Part shown: in pieces, positions 40,180 to 48,955 of the stretch
Layout: every line of letters starts with the position of its first letter
Numbering within the stretch: position 1 is the first letter of the stretch
Assembly: GCA_900318145.1 (NCBI GenBank)
Contig: ONJM01000014.1
Span: forward strand, 1-64,000
Length of the DNA stretch: 64,000 nt
DNA from: an uncultured Eubacteriales bacterium
GTDB lineage: Bacteria > Bacillota > Clostridia > Christensenellales > Aristaeellaceae
Reading direction: 5' to 3'
The notes under the pieces: model-generated
What the model was told of the DNA's origin: nothing
Database searches by the model: none
What the model saw: the letters and a program-made list of their open reading frames with translations, nothing else
Translations under genes and position numbers: made by a program

Positions 40180-42975
40180 CTACAGCTCCCGGATGTTTTC
40201 AACGATCGGCTGGCGGGTCACCGCAGCGAGGCGGCCGCGGATTCCGGCGATGCAGGCCAGGGCGATACACGCTGCCATCGCGGCCAGCAGCGGAAGGATC
40301 AGCAGCGGATGCTGCGCGGTAAAGAGGCGGAGGCCGGACACAGCGCACACGGTGTAGAACAGGACGGGGAGGATCATTCCCAATCCCGCGCAGATCCACG
40401 CGGACAGGCGGTAGCAGCCCACCAGGGTTTCCAGGTCCGCGCCGACGGCCCGCAGGGTCCCGATGGTCCGGGTATCCGACCGGATCTGCCGGGCGGCGCC
40501 GGAGACCTGCATGAACACCGACACGGCGAAAAACAGCAGGATCAGGCCGCCGAACAGCAGCATCTGGCGGAACTTTTTCTGCATATATTCCCGGGCCGCC
40601 TTTGACTGGTTATCCACGCTCATCCGGTCCTGCGCGACGATCCGCGTGATTTCCTGCTCGATCAGCGCTTCTTTTTCCGGAGACGGATTCCCGGACAGGT
40701 ATACTTCAGTATAATCCGGATCCGGCAGGATCAGACCCATCGCTTCCGCGCCTTTTTCCGTCACGATCACCGCGAAGCCGGAGAGAAACAGCCCGTTCAG
40801 CCGGACCGGTCCGGCCAGCACCGCGCCGACGGCGGTATCCGCCCGGACGGCCGCGGCGTCTCCGTAAGCGACGTTCTCTTCCGCCGGTTCGTATACTGCC
40901 ATGCCGTCGTATTCCTGCGTTTCCAGGGAATAGGTCTGCGCGATTTCAAGCAGGGAAAGCTTTATCCCCGCGGAGAAGGCGTCGTTGCGGATAACTTTGT
41001 CCCAGTCCTGTTCCCGGATTTCCCGCGGCGGGAGCCATCTTTCTATTTCCCAGACATCGTCCTCGGACCGGCGCATACAGATGTCCGGCGCGTACACCAG
41101 CGCCTGCTCCCCGCTGTCCAGCCGGCCTGTATCGATGCTGCCGTCCGTAACAAATTGCTGCAGGGTTTCCGCGGACGAAGCCGGAATAACATAGACGGTA
41201 ATGGGGATAACAGCTCCGGAAATCCCTTCCGCGGCACGGATTTCTTCCGCCCGGTCCGCGCAACGGACGTTTATTGATTTCCGCCAGTCTTCCTGCTGAT
41301 CCGCCCGCGCTTCCGCCAGCTCTCCGGGTGTATAAAAAAGCCACTCCGAACCGTATCCCGTATCATTTTCCAGCACTTCCAGCGTGTCTGTATCATCGGC
41401 GCCGTCCGCGCCGGACCGGGTATAGCTGACGGGACGGAAATATTCCGGCACCTCGTCCGACAGCAGGTTCGCGTATGTTTTCGCGGTCAGGCGGACTTCA
41501 CGGACACCGTCGATACCGGCAATCCGGTTCAGTTCCCCGCGGAGCGCCGCCTTATCCGGAACCATCTGGGTGAAAGCGTCCGGGGGCACAATGCCTCCGC
41601 TGTAAATCCGGAAGGCGGGACGGTTTTCCGGATCGCCCAGATTCAGCCCCATCGCAAGTTCTCCCAGCAGCAGCGCGCAGGCCAGCGTCAGGGCTGTCAT
41701 GCCGGCCGCGCCCAGATGGCGCAGCGGATGCAGGCCGGCCCTGCGCTCCGCGATCAGGCGGGAAGGCGTAAAAGGAACACGGCTCCGCAGCATGCCGGTC
41801 TTCCGCAGCACGGCGGAATCCCGCAGGACGCCTATGGGCATCTGGAAGGAAGCCCGGTACAGCGGAAAGCGGGAAGCCGCGAATACGCAGAGCGCGGAAA
41901 GGGCAAGAATCGGGATCAGCAGCCAGGCGTTCAGGGAGAATACCGTTTCGTCCGGGGCGAGCCGGGAAATGATCCAGGCGGTGGCGGCGCCCAACAGGAG
42001 GCCGGCCGGAAGCGCCGTGGCGGCAAGCAGCCAGGCTTCGGCGCTGTAAACGCGGCGGATCTGTTTCCGTGTGGCTCCGATGGCCCGCAGCATACCGATA
42101 TCCTGGATTTTCCGGGACAGCAGGTTTTCCATGGCGGAGGTGATTCCCACGCAGGCGGAAAGCATCAGCGCGGCGCCGAGAATCACCCAGATATAAATCC
42201 GTTCGACAGTCCTGGTTGCCCGATCCCAGCCGGAATCGTACCAGACAACGGTGCCGGTTTCCCGGCTGACGCCGTAAGCGGCGGACAGGTCCAGCGGGCA
42301 GTTCCGCATAACCTGGTTGTAGGTGATCAGCGGGGCATAGGTCAGCACCCGGAAGACGGCGCTGTTTCCGCCTTCAAAAGGTTTTTCCTCCGGGGAGAAA
42401 AGCAGCGAGGGGAGGCGGATTCCGTTTTCTGTTTCAATCCCTTCAAGGCCGGACGTCTGTTCGTTCAGAATACCGGTCAGGGTATAGTTCCTGGTTTCGG
42501 CGGCCCCGCCGGCCGGATACAGGGTAAGCGACAGCACAGCGCCGGCGGCGGTCCCCTCCGGCGCGATGAGATTCAGCGCGCTCTGCTCCGCGGCAATCTC
42601 CCCGGCCTTTTCCGGCAGGCAGCCCACTTTCAGGGTGCGGTTCATCAGCTTTTCAGCGGTTTCATCATAGTAACCGGCGAAAACACGGGTGTTTTCCGCA
42701 GCGGCAGTGACCGTGATATGGCCGATATCCGTGAAAAATCCGCTCCGGCGCAGCTGCGCGTCCGTCGGATCGCCGCTGTCCGGCAGGATCATATCCGCCC
42801 AGCCGACTTTTTCCGCCATCTTTTCCTCGTGGCTCCGGACAACGCCCCAGGCGCACAGGCTGGTGGCTGTGGCCAGGTAAACGGCTGTCAGGATACCCAG
42901 AAACAGGCTGAGATATGCTTTCCGGTTGATTCTCAGGTTGGCCCCGGCCACCCGGCTCAGTGTCAGGCGTTTCAT
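40180..42975 (-). CDS. FtsX-like ABC transporter permease with large extracytoplasmic domains
   Basis: The 931-residue permease belongs to the MacB/FtsX type III ABC family, which exports or senses peptides and lipids mechanically rather than through a normal channel. One membrane helix near the N-terminus (AYLSLFLGILTAVYLATATS) precedes a long external domain, three helices with two FtsX-like cores (VILGAALMLSACVGITSAME, GMLRAIGATRKQIRRVYSAE), a second external domain (about 460-800), and the final helix set (GTLRAVGADLETLVGCYRLS). Its ATG overlaps the ATPase stop. The two-component system upstream likely controls it. Peptide-antibiotic resistance is a common role but is not proven here. Confidence 0.87.
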   Translation of the reverse strand: MKRLTLSRVAGANLRINRKAYLSLFLGILTAVYLATATSLCAWGVVRSHEEKMAEKVGWADMILPDSGDPTDAQLRRSGFFTDIGHITVTAAAENTRVFAGYYDETAEKLMNRTLKVGCLPEKAGEIAAEQSALNLIAPEGTAAGAVLSLTLYPAGGAAETRNYTLTGILNEQTSGLEGIETENGIRLPSLLFSPEEKPFEGGNSAVFRVLTYAPLITYNQVMRNCPLDLSAAYGVSRETGTVVWYDSGWDRATRTVERIYIWVILGAALMLSACVGITSAMENLLSRKIQDIGMLRAIGATRKQIRRVYSAEAWLLAATALPAGLLLGAATAWIISRLAPDETVFSLNAWLLIPILALSALCVFAASRFPLYRASFQMPIGVLRDSAVLRKTGMLRSRVPFTPSRLIAERRAGLHPLRHLGAAGMTALTLACALLLGELAMGLNLGDPENRPAFRIYSGGIVPPDAFTQMVPDKAALRGELNRIAGIDGVREVRLTAKTYANLLSDEVPEYFRPVSYTRSGADGADDTDTLEVLENDTGYGSEWLFYTPGELAEARADQQEDWRKSINVRCADRAEEIRAAEGISGAVIPITVYVIPASSAETLQQFVTDGSIDTGRLDSGEQALVYAPDICMRRSEDDVWEIERWLPPREIREQDWDKVIRNDAFSAGIKLSLLEIAQTYSLETQEYDGMAVYEPAEENVAYGDAAAVRADTAVGAVLAGPVRLNGLFLSGFAVIVTEKGAEAMGLILPDPDYTEVYLSGNPSPEKEALIEQEITRIVAQDRMSVDNQSKAAREYMQKKFRQMLLFGGLILLFFAVSVFMQVSGAARQIRSDTRTIGTLRAVGADLETLVGCYRLSAWICAGLGMILPVLFYTVCAVSGLRLFTAQHPLLILPLLAAMAACIALACIAGIRGRLAAVTRQPIVENIREL

Positions 42976-43664
42976 CCGGCCACCGCCCCGTTTCCGCTGT
43001 CCGCGGCAACCCGCCCGTCCTCCAGACGGATGATCCGGTCCGCCTGTTCGGCGACGCCCAGGTCATGGGTGACCAGGATCATGGTGATGCCGAGCTCCGT
43101 GCTCACGGTGCGCATCAGCGTCAGCACGTCCCGGCCGGTCTTTCCGTCCAGGTTGCCGGTGGGTTCGTCCGCAAAGAGGACCGCCGGCTTGTTGGCCAGC
43201 GCCCGCGCGATGCAGACCCGCTGCTGCTGGCCGCCGCTCATGGCGCCGGGCAGGTGTTCCAGCCGGTCGCCGATGCCCAGCATGCCGATCAGCCGGTTCA
43301 GCCAGACTTCATCCGGCTTCCGCTTATCCAGCATGACCGGCAGCAGGATGTTTTCCTGCGCGGTCAGCTCCCGGACCAGATTGTAGGACTGAAATACGAA
43401 ACCGAAGCGGCGGCGGCGCAGCACTGAAAGCTGGTTGTCGTTATAATGGAACAGATTGTTTTCCTGGTAAATCACTTCGCCGGAAGTGGGCCGGTCCAGA
43501 CCGGACAGCAGATGCAGCAGCGTGGATTTTCCGCTGCCGCTCTTTCCGACCACCGCGGTAAAGCTGCCCTGCTCAAAGGACAGGGTGATATCGTCCACGG
43601 CGCGGACGGCGGCGCCGCCGCCCAGATAGGTCTTGCAAAGATGTTCACAGCGCAGTATTTCCAT
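42972..43664 (-). CDS. MacB/LolD-type ABC transporter ATP-binding protein
   Basis: This 230-residue ATPase has Walker A VGKSGSGKSTLLH, the Q-loop region FGFVFQSYNL, the signature MSGGQQQRVCIARAL, Walker B AVLFADEPTGNLD and the switch His in LVTHDLGV. The GxLD after Walker B (GNLDGKTG) is typical of the MacB/LolD group. It pairs with the FtsX-like permease, whose start overlaps its stop codon. The histidine kinase gene lies 36 bases upstream in the same direction. Confidence 0.94.
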   Translation of the reverse strand: MEILRCEHLCKTYLGGGAAVRAVDDITLSFEQGSFTAVVGKSGSGKSTLLHLLSGLDRPTSGEVIYQENNLFHYNDNQLSVLRRRRFGFVFQSYNLVRELTAQENILLPVMLDKRKPDEVWLNRLIGMLGIGDRLEHLPGAMSGGQQQRVCIARALANKPAVLFADEPTGNLDGKTGRDVLTLMRTVSTELGITMILVTHDLGVAEQADRIIRLEDGRVAADSGNGAVAG

Positions 43665-43700
43665 CGTCTCATCTCCGGCATTCGGTCTCGGGGCGGAAAC

Positions 43701-44594
43701 TCATGCTTCAGCCCGGACAAGATTCAGAACAGGCAGCGTTATCACGAAACGCAGGCCTTCGGCAGTGTTTTCCGCGGTGATATGCCCGTGGTGGCGGAAA
43801 ATGATTTCCTTCACTATGGCCAGCCCCAGGCCCGCGCCGCCCGCCGTGTGCCCTTCCGCCCGGTAAAACCGTTCGAAAAGACGGGGAAGATCCTTTTCCG
43901 CGGCGCCGCCGCCGTTATCCTCCAGAATACAGTAGCAGGCGCGTTCCTCCTGCTCGATCCGGACCCGGATCCGCCCGCCTGCCTGCGTGTGTTCGCAGGC
44001 GTTTTTCATCAGGTTGCGGAAGGCTTCCGACATCCACTTTTGGTCGCAGCGGACAACGGCGCCGCCCTCGACGGTAAGCACCCTGTCCGGCCAGAGCGGA
44101 CGCAGCTGCTCCCAGGACTGCTCCGCCAGCAGGCGGAGATCACAGTCGGCAAAGGTGAAATCATAGCCGTCCGCGCACAGCTTTTCCAGGCGGAGCAGGC
44201 TGCTGATCAGCGTTTCCATCCGCTCAATCTGACTGAGCTGGCGGGCGCAGTGGGGGCTGTTGTCCATTTCACAGAAAAGGCGCAGGGAAGCCAGCGGTGT
44301 TTTCAGCTGGTGCGAGATATCCGCCGTCAGGTCACTGGTGCGCCTTGCTTCCCGGCGGAAACGCTCCTCCGCCGTTTCGATCCGGTTCTGCATTTCCGCC
44401 GCGGCGTTTTCCACCTGGGCTACGGTATCCTCTTTCAGGGAAAGGGGCAACTGCCCGCCGTTCCCGGCCAGATAGTCCTCCATCGCCTCGGAAAGCTTCT
44501 TCAGCCGCCGGGATTCAAGAAAACAGCGGATCAGCACCGGCAGAAGGAGCAGCAGAATCAGAAGGAGGACGGCGCTGAGGATGTATCCGACCAT
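43701..44594 (-). CDS. Histidine kinase with minimal sensor region
   Basis: The 297-residue kinase has one N-terminal membrane segment (ILSAVLLLILLLLLPVLI), a HAMP-like linker, the phosphorylated His95 in LTADISHQLKTPLASLR, an N-box (FRNLMKNACEHTQ) and G-boxes (EDNGGG, AGGAGLGLAIVKEI). There is almost no extracytoplasmic part, so it cannot sense an outside ligand alone; kinases of this sort usually take their signal from the neighbouring ABC transporter. Its start overlaps the response regulator gene by 37 bases. GGGAG stands ten bases before the ATG. Confidence 0.93.
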   Translation of the reverse strand: MVGYILSAVLLLILLLLLPVLIRCFLESRRLKKLSEAMEDYLAGNGGQLPLSLKEDTVAQVENAAAEMQNRIETAEERFRREARRTSDLTADISHQLKTPLASLRLFCEMDNSPHCARQLSQIERMETLISSLLRLEKLCADGYDFTFADCDLRLLAEQSWEQLRPLWPDRVLTVEGGAVVRCDQKWMSEAFRNLMKNACEHTQAGGRIRVRIEQEERACYCILEDNGGGAAEKDLPRLFERFYRAEGHTAGGAGLGLAIVKEIIFRHHGHITAENTAEGLRFVITLPVLNLVRAEA

Positions 44595-45229
44595 TGATAT
44601 CCAACTCCCCGTATGGTGCGGATATGCTCCGCACCGACTTTTTCCCGCAGCCGGCTGATATGCACCGTCAGCGTATTGTCATCGATATACTTTCCGCCGT
44701 TGTCCCAGAGGATTTCCAGCAGGCGGTCCCGGGACACCACGGACGGGCGGTCCATCAGAAGCGTGAGGATCTTGTACTCCGTCAGCGTCAGGGGCAGGGC
44801 TTCCCCGTCTTTCAGCACCTGCATGCGCTCCCGGTCAACGGAAAACCCGCTGCGCTGCACCTGCTGCGGAGCCTGCCGGTCCCGCAGCAGGACCCGGACC
44901 CGGCTGAGCAGTTCCTGCATCCGGAAGGGCTTTACAACATAATCGTTGCCGCCTGAATCCAGGCCGCGGACCACGTCGAACTCCTCCCCGCGGGCCGTCA
45001 GGAAGAGGATCGGGCGGCTTTCCCCGGCGGCGCGCCATTCCCTGCAAAGGCTGACGCCGTCCCCGTCCGGCAGGCCGACATCCAGAACAATCATCCGGAC
45101 TTCATCCGTCAGGCGCTCCCGCGCTTCCCGGACGGACGCCGCCGGGATAACCCGGTACCCGTTTCCGGAAAAAAGTTCAGCCAGTCCGTCCCGCAGGACA
45201 GGGTCGTCTTCCACCAGCAGTATCGTCAT
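44558..45229 (-). CDS. OmpR-family response regulator
   Basis: The 223-residue regulator has a receiver domain with acidic pocket LLVEDD and phospho-acceptor Asp50 (MIVLDVGLPDGDG), conserved Thr (FLTARG) and Lys (VVKPFR). A winged-helix DNA-binding domain follows (LTLTEYKILTLLMDRPS, VHISRLREKV, IRTIRGVGYQW). It is the first gene of a minus-strand operon with the kinase and the ABC exporter genes. A TATAAT-like -10 box is visible at 45280-45285 with only a weak -35. Confidence 0.95.
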   Translation of the reverse strand: MTILLVEDDPVLRDGLAELFSGNGYRVIPAASVREARERLTDEVRMIVLDVGLPDGDGVSLCREWRAAGESRPILFLTARGEEFDVVRGLDSGGNDYVVKPFRMQELLSRVRVLLRDRQAPQQVQRSGFSVDRERMQVLKDGEALPLTLTEYKILTLLMDRPSVVSRDRLLEILWDNGGKYIDDNTLTVHISRLREKVGAEHIRTIRGVGYQWSDTSSAPSSF

Positions 45230-45332
45230 CGTTTCATTCTCCGTTCAGTATATCCGGTTGATTCTGGGCAGCCGGAAACATTATAACAGATTTGCGGAGC
45301 CATTCCCACCCAAAATCCGGCGGCAGGATTGA

Positions 45333-45361
45333 TTGACGGGAAAAGCGCTTTCTTTTATAAT
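45333..45361 (+). promoter_or_regulatory. Promoter of the dCMP deaminase gene
   Basis: TTGACG at 45333-45338 and a perfect TATAAT at 45356-45361 have a 17-base spacer, about 30 bases before the ATG at 45395. It is divergent from the response regulator operon. Confidence 0.8.
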
Positions 45362-45394
45362 GATTGAAGCGACAAAACAAAAGGGGAAACGGAT

Positions 45395-45844
45395 ATGGAT
45401 AAATGGGATGACCGCTTCATGGAGATGGCTTTCACGATTGCCGGATGGTCCAGCTGTTTCCGGGCCGGGCGTAGCATCGGCTGCGTGATCGTGAAGGACA
45501 AGCGGATTATGACCACGGGCTACAACGGCGCGCCGGCGGGGATCAGAACCTGCCGGGAAAAGGGCGAATGCCTGCGGGATAAGCTCGGGATCGCGAGCGG
45601 CACGCGGATGGAGACCTGCTACGCGGTGCACGCGGAGCAGAACGCTATCGTCCAGGCGGCAAAGCTGGGCGTTTCCATCGACGGGGCGACGCTGTACTGC
45701 ACGCACCAGCCGTGCTCCATGTGCTGCAAGATGATTATCAACAGCGGCATCCGCAGGGTGGTCTACCAGGAAGGGTATCCCGACGATTTCACGCTGGAGC
45801 TGTTTGCCGAGGCGGGCGTGAAGCTGGAAAGGTATCAGTCATAA
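45395..45844 (+). CDS. Deoxycytidylate deaminase family protein
   Basis: dCMP deaminases convert dCMP to dUMP for thymidylate synthesis. The 149-residue protein has the zinc site of the cytidine deaminase superfamily: HAEQNAIVQAA supplies the His and the catalytic Glu, and TLYCTHQPCSMCCKMIINSG supplies the two Cys ligands. The N-terminus GRSIGCVIVKDKRIMTTGYN and the loop PAGIRTCREKGEC fit the dCMP/ComEB group. AAGGGG precedes the ATG. A hairpin repeat starts at its stop codon. Confidence 0.92.
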   Translation: MDKWDDRFMEMAFTIAGWSSCFRAGRSIGCVIVKDKRIMTTGYNGAPAGIRTCREKGECLRDKLGIASGTRMETCYAVHAEQNAIVQAAKLGVSIDGATLYCTHQPCSMCCKMIINSGIRRVVYQEGYPDDFTLELFAEAGVKLERYQS

Positions 45845-45889
45845 GGGGGCTTTCCGATCGCCCCCTTATGGATTCCCTTCGGCGGAACT
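45842..45889 (+). repeat. Hairpin repeat copy behind the dCMP deaminase gene
   Basis: AAGGGGGC and GCCCCCTT surround TTTCCGATC, identical to the core at 22908, and the copy continues with TTCCCTTCGGCGGAAC. It begins inside the stop codon. There is a T run at 45891-45896, so this copy might also terminate transcription. Confidence 0.75.
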
Positions 45890-45949
45890 TGTTTTTTAAT
45901 TGAGGCATGAGAAGTGCGTGATGAGTATTCGGGAAGGTGAAGGAATTAA

Positions 45950-46729
45950 GTGAGATATCATATTGACACGATCCCGGTGTGGGACGCGATGAAGCTGGAC
46001 GGGGAATGCCTGCTCTGCGCGCTGGAGCGGAAGACGGAGCTCGGGGAGGCGGAGCGCTATCTCGGCGCTTCCGTTATGGAGCCGGATACCCGGGTGCAGG
46101 TGAACGAAAAAGGCTTCTGCAGACATCACCACGCCATGCTGTACGGCATGAGCAACCGCCTGGGGCATGCCCTGATGCTGGAAAGCCATATGATCGAAAC
46201 GCGGGAGCGGACAGAAAAGATCTACAAAAAGCTGGAAAAAGCCGCCGGGACGCTGAAGGAAACCGGACTGGCGGGCCGGCTGGGCGGCAAGGCCAAAGGC
46301 GCGGACGCGGCGGTGCGGGAAAGCATTGAGGAACTGGACAGAATGACCGGCAGCTGCCTGATGTGCGAAACCATCGAGGAGAACATGGAACGGTATCTGC
46401 ATACCTTCCTGCACCTGTACCGGAACGACAGCGATTTCCGCAGCCGGCTGGCCGCCGGGAAAGGACTGTGCCTGCCCCATATGGGCAGGCTCCTGAAAGC
46501 GGCCGCGAAGGAGCTGGCGCCGAAGGAGCTGGGGGAACTGATCACGATGCTGACCCGGGTGGAGAAGCAGAATATGGACCGGATGCAGGAGGATATCTCC
46601 TGGTTCATCAAAAAGTTCGATTACCGGTACGAGAAGGAATCCTGGGGGAACAGCAAGGACGCGGTGGAGCGGACGGTGAACAAGGTCCGCGGCTGGTGCG
46701 TCGGGAAGGAACCGAACCCGGAGGATTAG
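45950..46729 (+). CDS. DUF6062-family protein
   Basis: This 259-residue soluble protein resembles the uncharacterised DUF6062 family of anaerobic Firmicutes. Paired cysteines occur in DGECLLCALERK and TGSCLMCETIEE, each followed by a region ending in CxHH (NEKGFCRHHHAMLYG) or CLPH (GKGLCLPHMGRLL), so two related Cys/His metal or cluster sites are likely. The start is GTG at 45950 with GGTGAAGGA upstream. It precedes the hydrogenase-associated genes. No function is established. Confidence 0.75.
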   Translation: MRYHIDTIPVWDAMKLDGECLLCALERKTELGEAERYLGASVMEPDTRVQVNEKGFCRHHHAMLYGMSNRLGHALMLESHMIETRERTEKIYKKLEKAAGTLKETGLAGRLGGKAKGADAAVRESIEELDRMTGSCLMCETIEENMERYLHTFLHLYRNDSDFRSRLAAGKGLCLPHMGRLLKAAAKELAPKELGELITMLTRVEKQNMDRMQEDISWFIKKFDYRYEKESWGNSKDAVERTVNKVRGWCVGKEPNPED

Positions 46730-46791
46730 TTGCCGGAAAAGACAGTCAGGATGAAACCGCAAAGACAGAAAAGGAAGAGGGTTGTTGAAGC

Positions 46792-47163
46792 ATGACCATT
46801 CGGGAAGTGATGAACATTGTGGACGGAAAGGTGCTTGTGGGGGAAGACCGGCTGGACGCCCCGGTGGACACAGCCTGCGGATCGGACCTGATGAGCGATG
46901 TGCTGGCGTTTGTAAAGGAAAAAACGGTGCTGATCACAGGACTGATCAATCCCCATGTGGTGCGTACCAGCGAGATGCTGGATATCACCTGCATTGTGTT
47001 CTCCCGCGGGAAGATGCCCAGCGAGGAGATTCTGGAGATGGCGGAGGAAGTGGGGATCGCCGTGATTTCCAGCCCGCTGACCACCTATACCGCCTGCGGA
47101 GAACTGTATCTGCACGGGCTGCCCGGCACGAAGCCGAAGAAACCTGTGACGGAAGGAGCGTAA
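46792..47163 (+). CDS. DRTGG-domain protein 1
   Basis: The 123-residue protein contains a DRTGG-like domain (MTIREVMNIVDGKVLVGEDR, ACGSDLMSDVLAFVKEKTVL, ISSPLTTYTACGELY). These small proteins are regularly found with bifurcating hydrogenase genes in Clostridia and are thought to have a ligand-binding or regulatory role. A paralogue stands at 50456-50797; the two share the DLxSxVLA-type core and the SPLTxYxxC motif. The anti-sigma-type ATPase follows after three bases. Confidence 0.82.
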   Translation: MTIREVMNIVDGKVLVGEDRLDAPVDTACGSDLMSDVLAFVKEKTVLITGLINPHVVRTSEMLDITCIVFSRGKMPSEEILEMAEEVGIAVISSPLTTYTACGELYLHGLPGTKPKKPVTEGA

Positions 47164-47166
47164 GGC

Positions 47167-47592
47167 ATGGCGAATATTCTGGAAAGAAGCTTTCCGGTGG
47201 AAGCCGGCGCCTTTACCACCGCCGGGGAAGCGTCCACGACCATCAAGCGGACGCTGAAGCAGCTTGGCGTGAACGCGGAGGTGCTGCGGCGGGTTTCCGT
47301 AGCCTGCTATGAGGTGGAGCTGAACCTGGTGATCCATTCCATGGGCGGAACGCTGACGCTGCTGGTGGATCCGGAGAAAGTGACGCTGATCTCCAAGGAC
47401 GTGGGGCCTGGGATTCCGGATATCGCAAAGGCGATGACGGAAGGGTACTCCACAGCCAGCGCGGAAGCGAGAACCCTGGGCTTCGGCGCCGGCATGGGCC
47501 TGCCGAATATGAAGCGGAACGCTTCGGAGTTTGATATTCAGAGCGAGGTCGGAGTCGGAACAACGATTACGATGTCATTCGCGCTGACATAA
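47167..47592 (+). CDS. Anti-sigma-factor-type ATP-binding protein (RsbW-like)
   Basis: This 141-residue protein is a stand-alone GHKL ATPase domain: an N-box-like region (RRVSVACYEVELNLVIHS), a G1 box (ISKDVGPGIPD) and a G2 loop (LGFGAGMGLPNMKR). Proteins of this type phosphorylate partners or hold sigma factors. In hydrogenase clusters they accompany the DRTGG and H-cluster-like proteins and may couple redox state to regulation. That role is inferred from context. Confidence 0.85.
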   Translation: MANILERSFPVEAGAFTTAGEASTTIKRTLKQLGVNAEVLRRVSVACYEVELNLVIHSMGGTLTLLVDPEKVTLISKDVGPGIPDIAKAMTEGYSTASAEARTLGFGAGMGLPNMKRNASEFDIQSEVGVGTTITMSFALT

Positions 47593-47632
47593 CGGGCGGA
47601 GAATTCCGGGAAAACGAGAGGATTACAGATAC

Positions 47633-48928
47633 ATGAACGAAAAACGGTTTCATTCGGTGCGGCTGGAAGGCGACAAGTGCAGAGGATGCACGAACTGCCT
47701 GAAGCGGTGCCCTACGGAAGCGATCCGGGTGCGGGGCGGACGCGCCCACATCATTGACGAGCGCTGCATCGACTGCGGGGAGTGCATCCGGGTCTGCGGA
47801 TATCACGCCAAGGTGGCGGTGACGGACCCGCTGAGCGCTATTTCGCAGTACAAATACAAAATCGCGCTGCCGGCGCCCAGCCTGTACGGGCAGTTCAGCA
47901 ACCTGAAGAGCATTTCCCAGGTGCTGGGCGGCCTGAAGCGCATGGGCTTTGACGACGTGTTTGAAGTGGCCCGCGGCGCGGACGTGGTCAGCAAGGCGAT
48001 CCGAGAGCGGCTGAAGGATCCGAAGCTGCCCCGGCCGGTGATTTCTTCCGCCTGCCCGGCGATTGTGCGGCTGATTCAGGTGCGCTTTCCGGACCTGATT
48101 GACCACATTGTGGATGTGCGTCAGCCCATGGAGGTGGCGGCGATGATCGCCCGGACGGAGTACGCCCGGAAGAACGGCGTGGATCCGGCGGAAATCGGCT
48201 GTTTCTTCATCACGCCATGCCCGGCGAAGGTGACGGCTATCCGCAATCCCATCGGGCATAAAAAGAGCGCGGTGAACGGCGCGATTTCCGTGCTGGAGAT
48301 CTACGGCCTGCTGTCCAGCCAGCTGAAGAACGCCCCGGTGGATCCGGAGCTGGAGGAAGCTTCCGACCTGGGCGTGGGATGGGCCCGCAGCGGCGGGGAA
48401 TGCTTTGCTGTGAGCCCGGACGAATCCATGGCGGTGGACGGAATCGAAAACTGCATCCGCGTGCTGGAGGAAATCGAGGACAACCGGCTGAAGAACCTGG
48501 AATTCTTTGAAGGCGCGGCCTGTACCGGCGGATGCGTGGGCGGACCGCTGAATTTCGAGAACAACTATGTGGCACGGTCGGAGATCCGGAAGCTGTCCAC
48601 CCGGGCGGCGGAACCGCAGCTGAACGTGGACAGCGGCATGATGACGAAGTACGACCTGTACATGAGCGGGCGGATCCTGCCGAACTCCGCCATGAAGCTG
48701 GACGATGATCTGATGGAAGCCATGCGCAAGATGGAAAGGATTGAGAAGCTGTACAGCGAGCTTCCCGGATTCGACTGCGGAAGCTGCGGCAGCCCGACCT
48801 GCCGGACGTTCGCGGAGGACGTTGTGCAGGGCGCGGCGACGCGGCTGGACTGCATCCATCTGATGAAGGATCAGCTGCGGGTCATGGCGGAGCAGATGGT
48901 GGACCTTGCGAAAACCACCCGGGAGTAA
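47633..48928 (+). CDS. H-cluster-like [FeFe]-hydrogenase homologue, probable sensory type
   Basis: The 431-residue protein has two N-terminal [4Fe-4S] motifs (CRGCTNCLKRCP and CIDCGECIRVCG), a hydrogenase large-subunit domain and a C-terminal four-Cys cluster domain (FDCGSCGSPTCRTFAEDV). The H-cluster loops are altered: SSACPAI (Cys141), ITPCPAK (Cys196) and ACTGGC (Cys297, Cys301). All four ligand-type cysteines remain, but the surroundings differ from the catalytic TSCxP, MPCxxK and ACPGGC loops in HydA at 54961. There is no PAS domain. It is probably a sensor or electron-transfer relative rather than the main hydrogenase. Neighbouring ATPase and DRTGG genes support a regulatory role. Confidence 0.85.
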   Translation: MNEKRFHSVRLEGDKCRGCTNCLKRCPTEAIRVRGGRAHIIDERCIDCGECIRVCGYHAKVAVTDPLSAISQYKYKIALPAPSLYGQFSNLKSISQVLGGLKRMGFDDVFEVARGADVVSKAIRERLKDPKLPRPVISSACPAIVRLIQVRFPDLIDHIVDVRQPMEVAAMIARTEYARKNGVDPAEIGCFFITPCPAKVTAIRNPIGHKKSAVNGAISVLEIYGLLSSQLKNAPVDPELEEASDLGVGWARSGGECFAVSPDESMAVDGIENCIRVLEEIEDNRLKNLEFFEGAACTGGCVGGPLNFENNYVARSEIRKLSTRAAEPQLNVDSGMMTKYDLYMSGRILPNSAMKLDDDLMEAMRKMERIEKLYSELPGFDCGSCGSPTCRTFAEDVVQGAATRLDCIHLMKDQLRVMAEQMVDLAKTTRE

Positions 48929-48955
48929 ACGGGCGGGGAACAGGAGAGAATCAGG

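Noticed and set aside
46726-47337. 203-residue minus-strand frame
   Set aside because: It is antisense to the first DRTGG gene and the ATPase gene; no start signal and low-complexity composition.
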